64,000 nt of DNA, taken from positions 62,001 to 126,000 of the forward strand of contig NZ_JAJIRT010000004.1 in NCBI RefSeq assembly GCF_025717675.1. The letters are read 5' to 3'. Of this stretch, positions 9,071 to 17,006 are shown in pieces. A program made the position numbers and the translations under genes. Numbering within the stretch: the first letter of the stretch is position 1; each line of letters begins with the position of its first letter. Origin of the DNA: Paucibacter sp. DJ2R-2. GTDB lineage: Bacteria; Pseudomonadota; Gammaproteobacteria; Burkholderiales; Burkholderiaceae_C. The notes under the pieces are model-generated. The model searched no databases and was not told the origin of the DNA. It was given only the letters and a program-made list of their open reading frames with translations.

Positions 9071-10345
9071 TCAGGGAAGGACACGGTTACCCACGCCGTG
9101 GTTCATGGCATTGAGCAGATCACCGTTGTCCTGGGTCAGCTCCCAGGCAAACAGGCCGGCCAGGCCCTGCTTGACGGCGTACTGGCCCTTGGCGATCACG
9201 GCGCGCGGGTCGTCGTAGCCCATCCAAAGCTTGTGCTTGGGGTGGAACAGGCTCCAGGACTGGGTCTGGGCATCGAACTGGGCCAGGTAGCCGTTCACGC
9301 CTTTGCCCTTGGGCCCGAGGTAGCGAGCGGCGATTTCGCGGTAGCCGGCCGAGCCATCGGCGCCGGGGTAGCCGCCGGTCTTGAAGGCACCCGTCTGCGG
9401 GCGATCAACGCCGGCAAAGCCACGGCCGTACATGGCCACGCCGCCCACCAGCTTGGCACGTGGCACACCGGCGGCCTCGAGGTTGCGCACCGAGCGGTCG
9501 AGGCTGTCGTCGGCCTCGATCCCGGCGGCGTTGCGGCTGCTCATCAAGCTGCTGTGGTGGCCCGCGCCCCGTGACCAGTTGCCGTAGAAGTCGTAGGTCA
9601 TCATGAAGATGAGATCCAGCGCAGGCGCCGCCTGCTTGAAGTTGATCCGCTGGACCACTGCCTCGCCACTGTTGATCGCGGTGCTCAGCAGATAGGGCCG
9701 GCCAGTCTCGGCCTCCAGGCGCTGCAGGCCACGGCGCAGGCCGACCATCAGGTCGGCATAGGCCTGGCCATCGGTCGGGCTGCCCAGGGGCACGCCGTTG
9801 GCGGAACCGTTGTCGCCCGGGTGCTCCCAGTCGATGTCGATGCCGTCGAAGCTCGGGTGATCGCGCAGGAACTGCAGGGACGACTCGACAAAGACCGCGC
9901 GCTTGGCAGCATCCGGTGCCATGTAGAAAAAACCGTCCGAGCCACCCCAGCCGCCGACCGAGGCCAGCACCTTGACTTGGGGCTCGCGCGCCTTCAAGCG
10001 CGCAAAGGCGGTGTCGAAAGTTTTCTCGGCGCCGCCGGTGCTGAGCTGGAAGTCCTTCTTGCCCACGCAGCGCGCCGCGTCCTTGGCGATCTGGCCCGGG
10101 CCGCAAAGGCGCAAAAAGGAGTACAGCAGGTGGGTGACGCTGCCGGCCGGGATGCGGTCGACGTGGCCGGCGCTTTCCCACATGGGCACATAGACACCCA
10201 CGACCTTGGCGCTGGTGCGCTCGACCGGCAACGGCTTGCCGCCGAAGCGGGGGTAGGACGGCTCCGCCGCCTGGACGAAGCTGGCCAACAGGGCCAGCGC
10301 AAGACTGGTGGCGACGAAGAAGGGACGGCGGGCAGACAACAGCAT
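9071..10345 (-). CDS. Secreted GH18 chitinase
   Basis: A 424-residue glycoside hydrolase family 18 enzyme. Residues 1-26 are a Sec signal peptide ending FVQA. The catalytic signature DxxDxDxE is complete (D167, D170, D172, E174, the general acid). The upstream ASVGGWGGSDGFF block (from residue 128) is the SxGG motif of the family, and MMTYDFYGNW plus the late WELTQDNGDLL are substrate-binding strands. No chitin-binding module or C-terminal anchor is present, so it is a single-domain enzyme released into the periplasm or medium, hydrolysing chitin or chitooligosaccharides. It stands alone, convergent with the solute-binding protein gene. Confidence 0.93.
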   Translation of the reverse strand: MLLSARRPFFVATSLALALLASFVQAAEPSYPRFGGKPLPVERTSAKVVGVYVPMWESAGHVDRIPAGSVTHLLYSFLRLCGPGQIAKDAARCVGKKDFQLSTGGAEKTFDTAFARLKAREPQVKVLASVGGWGGSDGFFYMAPDAAKRAVFVESSLQFLRDHPSFDGIDIDWEHPGDNGSANGVPLGSPTDGQAYADLMVGLRRGLQRLEAETGRPYLLSTAINSGEAVVQRINFKQAAPALDLIFMMTYDFYGNWSRGAGHHSSLMSSRNAAGIEADDSLDRSVRNLEAAGVPRAKLVGGVAMYGRGFAGVDRPQTGAFKTGGYPGADGSAGYREIAARYLGPKGKGVNGYLAQFDAQTQSWSLFHPKHKLWMGYDDPRAVIAKGQYAVKQGLAGLFAWELTQDNGDLLNAMNHGVGNRVLP

Positions 10346-10468
10346 GGTGGAAAGAAGGGGCTCAAACGATGACGCTTGAGCCTAGCAGGGACACCGCCAG
10401 ATCAGGCTCACCGAACCCTCAAGATTGGCTTAAGCAGTGCACGATGGGCGGCGCATTGCGCCCATCAC

Positions 10469-11194
10469 TCAGGGCGCCAGATCGACGCGCAGTTGCAGCT
10501 CGCGCTGGGTCTGGGATTCGGCCGCCCGGGTGCTGAGCACGCCGCGTTCCTGCGCCTGCACCGCCACACCGGTGCGCGCCACCGTCAGCCATTCGCCCAG
10601 GCGCAGCTGCACGCTGCTGTCGAGCTGGGTCTGGCCGGCCGGCTGGCCGTTCGGGCCGGGCTCGCCCGAGGGGGTTTGCACCTTGAGGTCCAGGCGCGCC
10701 GGCTGCTGGCCGCCGGGCCAGAACACGGCCACGGTGAAGCCGCGCGTCTGTTCGACAAAGCCGCTGCGCGGCTGAGCGCGCACGCGGGCGTCGGCCATAT
10801 TGGGCACGCCACCCCCGGCCGCCGCCGCGCCGTCCATTTGCACCGAGACATCAACCCACTGCACCGGCACTTTCTCGTTGAGCTGGAACTGCGCCTGTCG
10901 GCCGTTCAGCACCAGCACACGCTGGGTCTGCTGGCCGCTCTGGCTGTGGCTGCTGGTGCTCAGGCTCACACCGGGCGTGGGCGAGACGCTGCCGCCCGTG
11001 CCCACCACCACGGCGCCGTCGCGCACGCCGGCCAGGCTGGCGCCGTCCATGCGGCTTTCCACCCAACGCATCTCAACCCAGAGGTTGCGAGACGGCAGCT
11101 TGGCCGCGGGCTGAGCCAGCGCGAGCATCGGCATCAAGCCCAGTGCACTCAGAAGCAAGCAGGCACGGCGGGGAAGCAAGTGGGATGCGTTCAT
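10469..11194 (-). CDS. Secreted hypothetical protein
   Basis: A 241-residue protein with a clear signal peptide (hydrophobic core about 10-26, cleavage after LALA). The mature part is rich in Ser, Gly and Gln and mostly beta in character. The run QQTQRVLVLNGRQAQFQL recalls the secretin-type strand where a nonapolar motif follows VLNG, but no complete secretin domain is present and I would not call it one. It starts 24 bp after the arsA stop on the same strand, which suggests co-transcription. Function unknown. Confidence 0.65.
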   Translation of the reverse strand: MNASHLLPRRACLLLSALGLMPMLALAQPAAKLPSRNLWVEMRWVESRMDGASLAGVRDGAVVVGTGGSVSPTPGVSLSTSSHSQSGQQTQRVLVLNGRQAQFQLNEKVPVQWVDVSVQMDGAAAAGGGVPNMADARVRAQPRSGFVEQTRGFTVAVFWPGGQQPARLDLKVQTPSGEPGPNGQPAGQTQLDSSVQLRLGEWLTVARTGVAVQAQERGVLSTRAAESQTQRELQLRVDLAP

Positions 11195-11218
11195 GCGCCC
11201 AGCATAGGCCGACCCGGC

Positions 11219-12982
11219 CTAGCGCGCCAGCGCGGCCAGAGCCGGAATGCCGACCGGCGGCTGCGCGCACCAGGGCAGCCAGAAGAGGCGCTGGGCCAGA
11301 TGCTCGTCCACGATGCGCTGCATCTGCCTTTGCTCGCCGGCCAAGCGGGCGCTCAAGAGCGGGTCGTGCGCGCCGGCGGCCAGCAGACTGCGGTTCATGA
11401 TCCAGGCAAAGGGCTCAATGCCGGCGCGGCGCAGATCGCTTTGCAGCGCCGCCGCTTGCGAGACCGGCGTCTGCTCGGCCAGGGTGACCAAGAGGATGCG
11501 GGTGTAGGCCGGGTCTTGCAGGCGCATCAGCGGTGTGATCAGTCTTGCGGCCGCAGTTCCACCACCCTGCAATTCACGGCGCATTTGGCGGTCGTAGGCG
11601 CCGGTGGCATCCATCAGCAGCAACGAGTGGCCGGTTGGCGCGGTGTCCAGCACGACGAAGGCGCTGCGCGCCTCGCTGACCACGCGCGAAAAGGCGTGGA
11701 ACACCGCCACCTCTTCGGTGCAGGGCGATTGCAGGTCTTCCAGCAGCAGGGCGCGGCCGGCCTCATCCAGATCGCGACCCTTGTGGGCCATGACCTTGGC
11801 GATGTAGGCCTCGGTCTCGCGCTTGGGATCGATGGCATCGACGCGCAATCCGGGCACTTCGCCCTGCAGCGTGGGCAGCACATGGGCGGCCGGGTCGGTG
11901 GTGCTCAGGTGCACCGCATGGCCGCGCTGCACCAGGCCTATGGCCAGGGCGGCGGCGATGGTGGTCTTGCCCACGCCGCCTTTGCCCATGACCAGGATCA
12001 GACCCCGGCCGGCGGCGGCCAGCTCATCGCACAAGGCCGAAAGGCGGGCGGCCTCATCGGGCGCCGCCAAGGCGGAAGCGCCCAAAGCTTGGGCCGGCAA
12101 CGTTGTGGAGGGATCTTGAAACAAGGCGCGCATCGCGGCCAGGCCCACCATGTCCATTGGCCGCAGCGGCAACTCGCGGCGCGGCAGTGCGGCCAAGGCC
12201 GCGGGCATGGCGGCCAGCGCCGTCTGGCCCTGGGCCTCGAGCGCGGCCGCCACCGTGTCATCCGAAACGCTGGCATGGAAGACGCCGTTGACCAACAAGC
12301 GCTGGCGCTTCAGCCCCAAACTCTGCAGCTCGACGGCACTGCGCGCGGCCTCGTCCAGCGCGCCACGCTCGGGTCGGGCCACCAGCACCACCTCGGTCAG
12401 CGCCGGGTCGCACAAGGCCGCCAGCGCGGCCTGGAACCGTGCCTCCTGCATCTTCAAGCCCGAGTGCGGGCCAAGGCAGGAAGCGCCGCGATCGTTGTCG
12501 GCCAGAAAGCCGCTCCAGGCCTTGGGCAGGCTGAGCAGGCGCAGGGTGTGGCCCGTGGGTGCGGTGTCGAAGACGATGTGGTCATAGCCCGGCGCGCCTT
12601 CGGCCAGCAGGCTGGCGAACTCGTCAAAAGCAGCAATCTCGGTGGTGCAGGCGCCACTGAGCTGCTCGCGCACGGTGTCGCGCTCGGCGGCGCTGGCACC
12701 GGCGCCCAGCTGCGCCAGCACGCGCTGGCGGTAGTCCTCGGCGGCCTGGTTGGGGTCGATGTTCATGACCGACAAGCCCGGCGCTCCGGGCACGGCCACC
12801 GGCTGCTGTCGCAGCGGGATGGCCAGCATCTCATCGAGGTTGGAGGCCGCGTCGGTGCTGACCAGCAGCACGCGCCGGCCGGCGTCGGCCAGGGCCAGGG
12901 CGGTGGCGGTGGAGCAAGAGGTCTTGCCGACACCGCCCTTGCCGGTGAAGAACTGGAAGCGTGGGGTAGTCGAGATGTCCAT
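11219..12982 (-). CDS. arsA: ArsA-type ATPase, two tandem ATPase halves
   Basis: A 587-residue protein with two ArsA/GET3 ATPase halves, like plasmid R773 ArsA (583 aa). Each half has a deviant Walker A (GKGGVGKT at about 14-21 and 333-340) and the DTAPTGH signature (about 139 and 448). The three cysteines that bind As(III)/Sb(III) in R773 ArsA have counterparts here: C112 (SGACTTEIAAFDEF), C169 (GASCLG) and C421 (SPCTEEVAVF). It should hydrolyse ATP in response to arsenite and normally energises the ArsB pump. No arsB, arsD, arsR, arsC or acr3 lies in this window. The gene follows eamA by 44 bp and precedes the secreted protein by 24 bp, which looks like an operon. The partner pump, if any, is elsewhere. 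Confidence 0.93.
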   Translation of the reverse strand: MDISTTPRFQFFTGKGGVGKTSCSTATALALADAGRRVLLVSTDAASNLDEMLAIPLRQQPVAVPGAPGLSVMNIDPNQAAEDYRQRVLAQLGAGASAAERDTVREQLSGACTTEIAAFDEFASLLAEGAPGYDHIVFDTAPTGHTLRLLSLPKAWSGFLADNDRGASCLGPHSGLKMQEARFQAALAALCDPALTEVVLVARPERGALDEAARSAVELQSLGLKRQRLLVNGVFHASVSDDTVAAALEAQGQTALAAMPAALAALPRRELPLRPMDMVGLAAMRALFQDPSTTLPAQALGASALAAPDEAARLSALCDELAAAGRGLILVMGKGGVGKTTIAAALAIGLVQRGHAVHLSTTDPAAHVLPTLQGEVPGLRVDAIDPKRETEAYIAKVMAHKGRDLDEAGRALLLEDLQSPCTEEVAVFHAFSRVVSEARSAFVVLDTAPTGHSLLLMDATGAYDRQMRRELQGGGTAAARLITPLMRLQDPAYTRILLVTLAEQTPVSQAAALQSDLRRAGIEPFAWIMNRSLLAAGAHDPLLSARLAGEQRQMQRIVDEHLAQRLFWLPWCAQPPVGIPALAALAR

Positions 12983-13026
12983 GAACTCAGCCTAAGGCAT
13001 CATCAGGGCCTTGACTGTGCGTTGGG

Positions 13027-13932
13027 TCATGCCGCCTGCGTTCTTCCTTTGCGCAAAGGCCACAGCAGATTCAACCCCAGGCCGGCCAGCACCAGGCCGG
13101 CGGCGATCAACTTCCAGGCAGGCAGGCTTTCACCCAAGACCAGGGCCGCGGTGCTCATGCCGAAGACCGGCACCAGCAAGGCCATGGGGACGACAGTGGC
13201 CGGCGCATGGCGAGCCAGCAGCCAGCCCCAGGCGGCGTAGCCAAACAAGGTGTTGCCCAGAGCCTGCCAGAGCACGGCCGCCCAGGTGCCGAGATCCGAT
13301 TTGTGCAAGCCTGCCGCCATGGCTTGCGGCCCCTCGACCAGCAGGGAAAGCAGCAGCAAGGGTGGCACGGCGAAGACACTGGTCCAGACCATATAGGCCA
13401 GCATATTCACCCGCCCGGCCTGCTTGCCCACCATATTGGCGCAAGCCCAGCTGAAGGCAGCGGCCAGCACCATGGCCAGGCCCAGCGGCGTGGCACTGCC
13501 ATCGGTGTGGCTGGCGATCAGGGCGATGCCCGAGGCCGCCAGGCCCAGAGCCAGCCACTGATAGCCCCGCACCGGCTCACGCGTCACGCGCATGGACAGC
13601 ATCAAGGTGAAGAACACCTGCGTTTGAATCACCAGCGAAGCCAGGCCGGGCGAGATGGCGGGCTGCGGCCCGCGCATGGCCAGAAAGAGCAGGCCGAACT
13701 GACCAACGCCGATCAAGAGTCCATAGCTGGCGAGATTGCGCCATGGCAAGTCAGGCCGCTGGATGAAGAACACGGCCGGCAGCACCGCCAAGCTGAAGCG
13801 CAAGGTGGCGAACAACAAGGGCGGCAAGGCGTCGAGTCCGAGGCGGATGACGACGAAATTGCTGCCCCAGATGGCCACCACGGCCAGGGCGAGCAGGAAA
13901 TGCTTGAAAGGCAGGCGGGCGCTGGCGCTCAT
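13027..13932 (-). CDS. eamA: EamA family drug/metabolite exporter
   Basis: A 301-residue inner-membrane protein with ten predicted helices in two EamA repeats (about 5-140 and 148-295). The N-terminal VVAIWGSNFVVIRLGLDALP and later GQFGLLFLAM, AAAFSWACANM and GYAAWGWLLARH closely follow E. coli EamA (YdeD), which exports cysteine and O-acetylserine. Similarity in those blocks is stronger than for a generic DMT protein, but substrate is not proven. First gene of a probable operon with arsA. A thiol exporter beside a thiol-reactive metalloid ATPase is suggestive, not conclusive. Confidence 0.8.
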   Translation of the reverse strand: MSASARLPFKHFLLALAVVAIWGSNFVVIRLGLDALPPLLFATLRFSLAVLPAVFFIQRPDLPWRNLASYGLLIGVGQFGLLFLAMRGPQPAISPGLASLVIQTQVFFTLMLSMRVTREPVRGYQWLALGLAASGIALIASHTDGSATPLGLAMVLAAAFSWACANMVGKQAGRVNMLAYMVWTSVFAVPPLLLLSLLVEGPQAMAAGLHKSDLGTWAAVLWQALGNTLFGYAAWGWLLARHAPATVVPMALLVPVFGMSTAALVLGESLPAWKLIAAGLVLAGLGLNLLWPLRKGRTQAA

Positions 13933-14067
13933 GTCCGGGAGTTCGCGAAGTGAAGACCCAGACTATCAGGCTGGCCCCGGCTGCAGGGCCGGCATTGGGC
14001 GCTGTGCGCGCATCGCGCCCTGAAGCGCCTGCCTGCAGGGACCAAAGCCGGCAGCCCCGGCCCAGAC

Positions 14068-14646
14068 TCAGGCGTCGCGTCGCCGCGTGGCCACGACGAC
14101 AGCCAAGGCCAGCAGCCCGGCCAGCAACAAAGCCGCAGCACCGGGCTCCGGCACCGGCGACACCTGACCGGCACCGTTGATGGTGTTGACGAAGCTGCCC
14201 ATGTCCTTGTTCAGATAGCCGCTGGTCACCAGCACATAGCGGCCGCCCGTGTTCAGGTCAAAGTTCATGGTCGCCGGGCCGAAGCCAAGGCCGCTGACGC
14301 CCTTGAGGATGTTGACGCGTGCGTCAGCCGGGTTGAATGCGGTCTGGTAGAGGAACAGGTAGTTGTCCCAGACGCCGCCGGTCGTGCCGGTGTCGCCGGG
14401 CACCAGGCTCTCGAAGCTGTAGCTGCCGGCTTGGTCGACACTGAACTCGAAGGCATTGAAATGCACCGCATTGGCCACGGAGGACAAATTGGGGCCGCTG
14501 CCGATCAGGCGTTGGAAGGTCGGGCTGGCGCTGATGTCGCCGCTGAACTGGTAGCTGGCAGCCTGCGCGGCACCGCCGGCGCTCAAGGCGCCAGCGGCAC
14601 AAGCCAGGGCTGCAAGACGAAAACGGCTGTGGGTCTTGAGTTTCAT
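14068..14646 (-). CDS. PEP-CTERM sorting domain protein
   Basis: A 192-residue exported protein preceded by a strong GGAGGAG site. Signal peptide residues 1-29 (cleavage after AQA). The C-terminus is a textbook exosortase sorting signal: VPEPGAAAL at about 164, a hydrophobic helix, then RRRDA. The intervening region is beta-rich and Gly/Ser-rich with DNYLFLYQTAFNP, as in many surface proteins of this class. The exosortase (EpsH/XrtA) is not in the window. Such proteins are displayed or released at the surface and often take part in floc or biofilm matrix. Stand-alone gene. Confidence 0.88.
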   Translation of the reverse strand: MKLKTHSRFRLAALACAAGALSAGGAAQAASYQFSGDISASPTFQRLIGSGPNLSSVANAVHFNAFEFSVDQAGSYSFESLVPGDTGTTGGVWDNYLFLYQTAFNPADARVNILKGVSGLGFGPATMNFDLNTGGRYVLVTSGYLNKDMGSFVNTINGAGQVSPVPEPGAAALLLAGLLALAVVVATRRRDA

Positions 14647-14835
14647 GGAAAAGGTCTCCTCCTCGATCGATGTTGTGAGCGCGGGCCCCTGCGTGCAGAC
14701 AAGGCACGAAGAAAAAGCCCGCGACGGTTCCAGCCAAGCTCCGCCCTAACGGTCGGTTCAGCCGGGGAGCGGAATATAGAGTTGTTCCGCCTCACTTCGC
14801 GTCAGGGAAAACCAGCCTACGCCGACAGAGAAGCT

Positions 14836-15528
14836 TCAGAGCCGCCGCGCCGCCCGATCGGCCGGATAGATGACCACGCGCTGCAGCCAGAGCGCGAACT
14901 TGTGGCCGCGCGGCTGGGCCGTGCCCTGCAGGCCGGCCAGCAAGGCGTCCGCCCGAAGCTGCAGGCGGCGGCCGCTGGCGTCCATGCGGCAGCGGGCCGG
15001 GTCGAGCCGGGCTTGCACGACCCAGGATTCAGGCAGGTCCACCCCGGCACGGCGCACCTCCTCGCAGCTCAGCCAGGGCTGACCGTCCAAATCGCGTTCG
15101 ATGTGCAGGTAGGCGCCCAGGAAGCTGTAGCGCTGCCCCTGGACATCGGCCCAGCGCGCCGGCGCGGCCCAGGCCCAGAGTTCGGCCAGGCCGGACAGCA
15201 GGGCCGGCAGCAGCAGATAGGTCAGCGACAGGGCGCTGAACAGCGCGCCCCACAGGCCCAGCCACCAGATGGGCAGCACGCAAAGCAGCAAGCCCAGCAA
15301 GAACTGGCCCAGCAGACGTGCGCCGGAGTGCTTGCCATCCGCCCGTCGCCATGCCGCCTTCATGGCCCGGCTCAAGGCGCGGCTGCTGCGAAAAGCGATG
15401 CGGTCAAAAGGGGCCACGAGGTGACGATCCAGCCCGCGGTGAATCGGGCGAATGGCTGATGAAGCGCACCAGCGTAGCAGGGCCAGCGGCGCAGCAGCAG
15501 GGCAGCCCACCCGCATGAGCGCCGGCAT
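14836..15528 (-). CDS. Hypothetical membrane protein
   Basis: A 230-residue protein with one strongly hydrophobic region (about 74-118, likely two helices: GQFLLGLLLCVLPIWWLGLW and a second run to AELWAW). The C-terminal ~110 residues are soluble and beta-rich, with conserved-looking LHIERDLDGQPWLS and KFALWLQRVVIYP. The start at 15528 is five bases after the upstream gene's stop; a later start near 15516 is also possible. No known domain recognised. Together with the next gene it probably forms a two-gene unit. Confidence 0.55.
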   Translation of the reverse strand: MPALMRVGCPAAAPLALLRWCASSAIRPIHRGLDRHLVAPFDRIAFRSSRALSRAMKAAWRRADGKHSGARLLGQFLLGLLLCVLPIWWLGLWGALFSALSLTYLLLPALLSGLAELWAWAAPARWADVQGQRYSFLGAYLHIERDLDGQPWLSCEEVRRAGVDLPESWVVQARLDPARCRMDASGRRLQLRADALLAGLQGTAQPRGHKFALWLQRVVIYPADRAARRL

Positions 15529-15533
15529 GCCTG

Positions 15534-16091
15534 TCAGCCGGGCAGCGCGAAATCCACAGTCCGCGGCGGCTTGCCGTATTCCTGAACTTCAAGAATCACA
15601 CGCTGCCGCGTGGGGTCGAATCGCATGGCATTCACGACCTCTCGGTCGAACTGGGTCAAGGCCGTCTCGGTGTAGAACAGACCCAGGTAGCGATGGCGCA
15701 CGGACAGGATCTGCCAGTAGCTGCCGAAAGCGCCTTGGTTCTGCACCCGGCACTCCAGTGGCGCACCACAGTCGACGCGGCGCGCTTCGGGCCTCAGCCC
15801 TTCCAGCAGCAGCAGGACCGCGATCAGCAGCATGAGGACGATCAACTGGAGGGACAGACCTGCCAGCAGCAGCCCGCTCAGGAGCTTGTTCCAGCCACGC
15901 TGGGCGGCGGCCACGCGCACCCGCAAGAACATGAAGATGCTGCAGACAAACAGCAGGAGGAAGGGCGTGAGGTGAAAAGGCTCTTGCAAGGACAGCGGCC
16001 CAAAGATCATGAACAGGCTCACGCCGGCCAGCCCCCAAGCCACCGCCCCAGGCCCAGCGGGCACCCACTTCAACGCATCGATCCGGCGCAT
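15534..16091 (-). CDS. Hypothetical membrane protein
   Basis: A 185-residue protein with four hydrophobic segments (about 14-33, 39-57, 68-95 with a break) followed by a soluble tail from residue 100. The tail contains two Cys (DCGAPLECRV) that could form a disulfide if periplasmic, then a beta-rich part ending TVDFALPG. No family recognised. It lies directly upstream of the membrane protein at 14836-15528 with a five-base gap, so the two are probably co-translated. Confidence 0.6.
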   Translation of the reverse strand: MRRIDALKWVPAGPGAVAWGLAGVSLFMIFGPLSLQEPFHLTPFLLLFVCSIFMFLRVRVAAAQRGWNKLLSGLLLAGLSLQLIVLMLLIAVLLLLEGLRPEARRVDCGAPLECRVQNQGAFGSYWQILSVRHRYLGLFYTETALTQFDREVVNAMRFDPTRQRVILEVQEYGKPPRTVDFALPG

Positions 16092-16172
16092 CGCCTGCTC
16101 CCCCTGCTTTCTTCTGTAGTCACGACTTCGCCCGCCCGCCAGGCAGGCGCTGCGCAGCGGCTCCGGGCGCCT

Positions 16173-16751
16173 TCAGCCGCCGCGCAAATGCCGCAGCGGC
16201 ACGCCGCCCCCGGCCTTCACTTCACCGAGCGAAAAACTGGTGTGCACATCCTTGACGTTAGGCAGGTGCAAGAGGGTGTCGATGGTAAACCGGCTGAAGG
16301 CCTCCAGATCGGTGGCCAGCACTTGCAGCTCAAAGGTGCCGGCGCCCGAGATGTAGTGGCAGGAAATCACCTCGGGCAGCTTGCGGATGGCGTCCTCCAA
16401 GGGCTTGGTCGAGGTGCCGGTGTTGCGGTCGGCGTCCACGCGCACAAAGGCGAGCACGCCGAGGCCGATCTTGCGGCGGTCGATCTCGGCGCGGTAGCCG
16501 GTGATGAAGCCCTGTTCCTCCAGCCAGCGCACGCGCCGCCAGGTGGGCGCGGTGGACAACCCGATGCGCGCCGACAGCTCGGCATTGGAAAGCCGCGCAT
16601 CCTTCTGCAGCTCGGCCAGGATGGCGATGTGATAGCGGTCCAGGGTGTCACCCTGGGGCTGATCACCGGCCAGGCCGGCATCTCCCGGCGCCGCTGGAGC
16701 CTCGTCGGTGGACTGCGGGTTTTTACCAGACGACGACCTTCTGATTGCCAT
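16173..16751 (-). CDS. Lrp/AsnC family transcriptional regulator
   Basis: A 192-residue regulator. After a ~35-residue disordered head, LDRYHIAILAELQKDARLS begins the AsnC helix-turn-helix (about 37-95; RIGLSTAPTWRRVRWLEEQG is the recognition part). The RAM effector/oligomerisation domain follows (about 98-185; VLAFVRVDAD, VISCHYISGAGTFELQV). It is divergent from the indolepyruvate:ferredoxin oxidoreductase gene, the usual arrangement for an Lrp-type activator of an aromatic/branched amino-acid degradation gene, so that gene is the likely target and an amino acid the likely effector. Confidence 0.9.
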   Translation of the reverse strand: MAIRRSSSGKNPQSTDEAPAAPGDAGLAGDQPQGDTLDRYHIAILAELQKDARLSNAELSARIGLSTAPTWRRVRWLEEQGFITGYRAEIDRRKIGLGVLAFVRVDADRNTGTSTKPLEDAIRKLPEVISCHYISGAGTFELQVLATDLEAFSRFTIDTLLHLPNVKDVHTSFSLGEVKAGGGVPLRHLRGG

Positions 16752-17006
16752 TTGTTTCCCGAATTTAGATTTCCAGAAAGATTATTGCTCAAGCAGCCGA
16801 TTTGCAAGCCCAAATAGCAAGCACCGCTCGCCGCCATTTCCCTACACTTCTGCCTGCCTTCTGACGCGGGCGCGGCCGGGCCGCGCCCTCTGTACATCAG
16901 GCCCCAGCACCGGACATACTGCCGGTCACCCGCACACGGGAGCATGGCCGCCACAAGCGGCAGCAGCCAGCCCGGTTCAACCCCGAGACAAGCCGAGACA
17001 CCCCAC
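16752..17006. promoter_or_regulatory. Divergent control region, Lrp-type regulator / oxidoreductase
   Basis: The 255 bp between the two divergent starts include an AT-rich patch at about 16750-16815 that stands out from the surrounding GC-rich DNA (TTTAGATTTCCAGAAAGATT is part of it). AT-rich, wrapped sites are usual for Lrp-family operators, so this patch is the likely operator and promoter core. No confident -35/-10 pair was picked. Confidence 0.4.

Noticed and set aside
10376-13240. A 954-codon plus-strand frame over arsA
   Set aside because: Antisense artefact; the minus-strand frame carries complete ArsA motifs.
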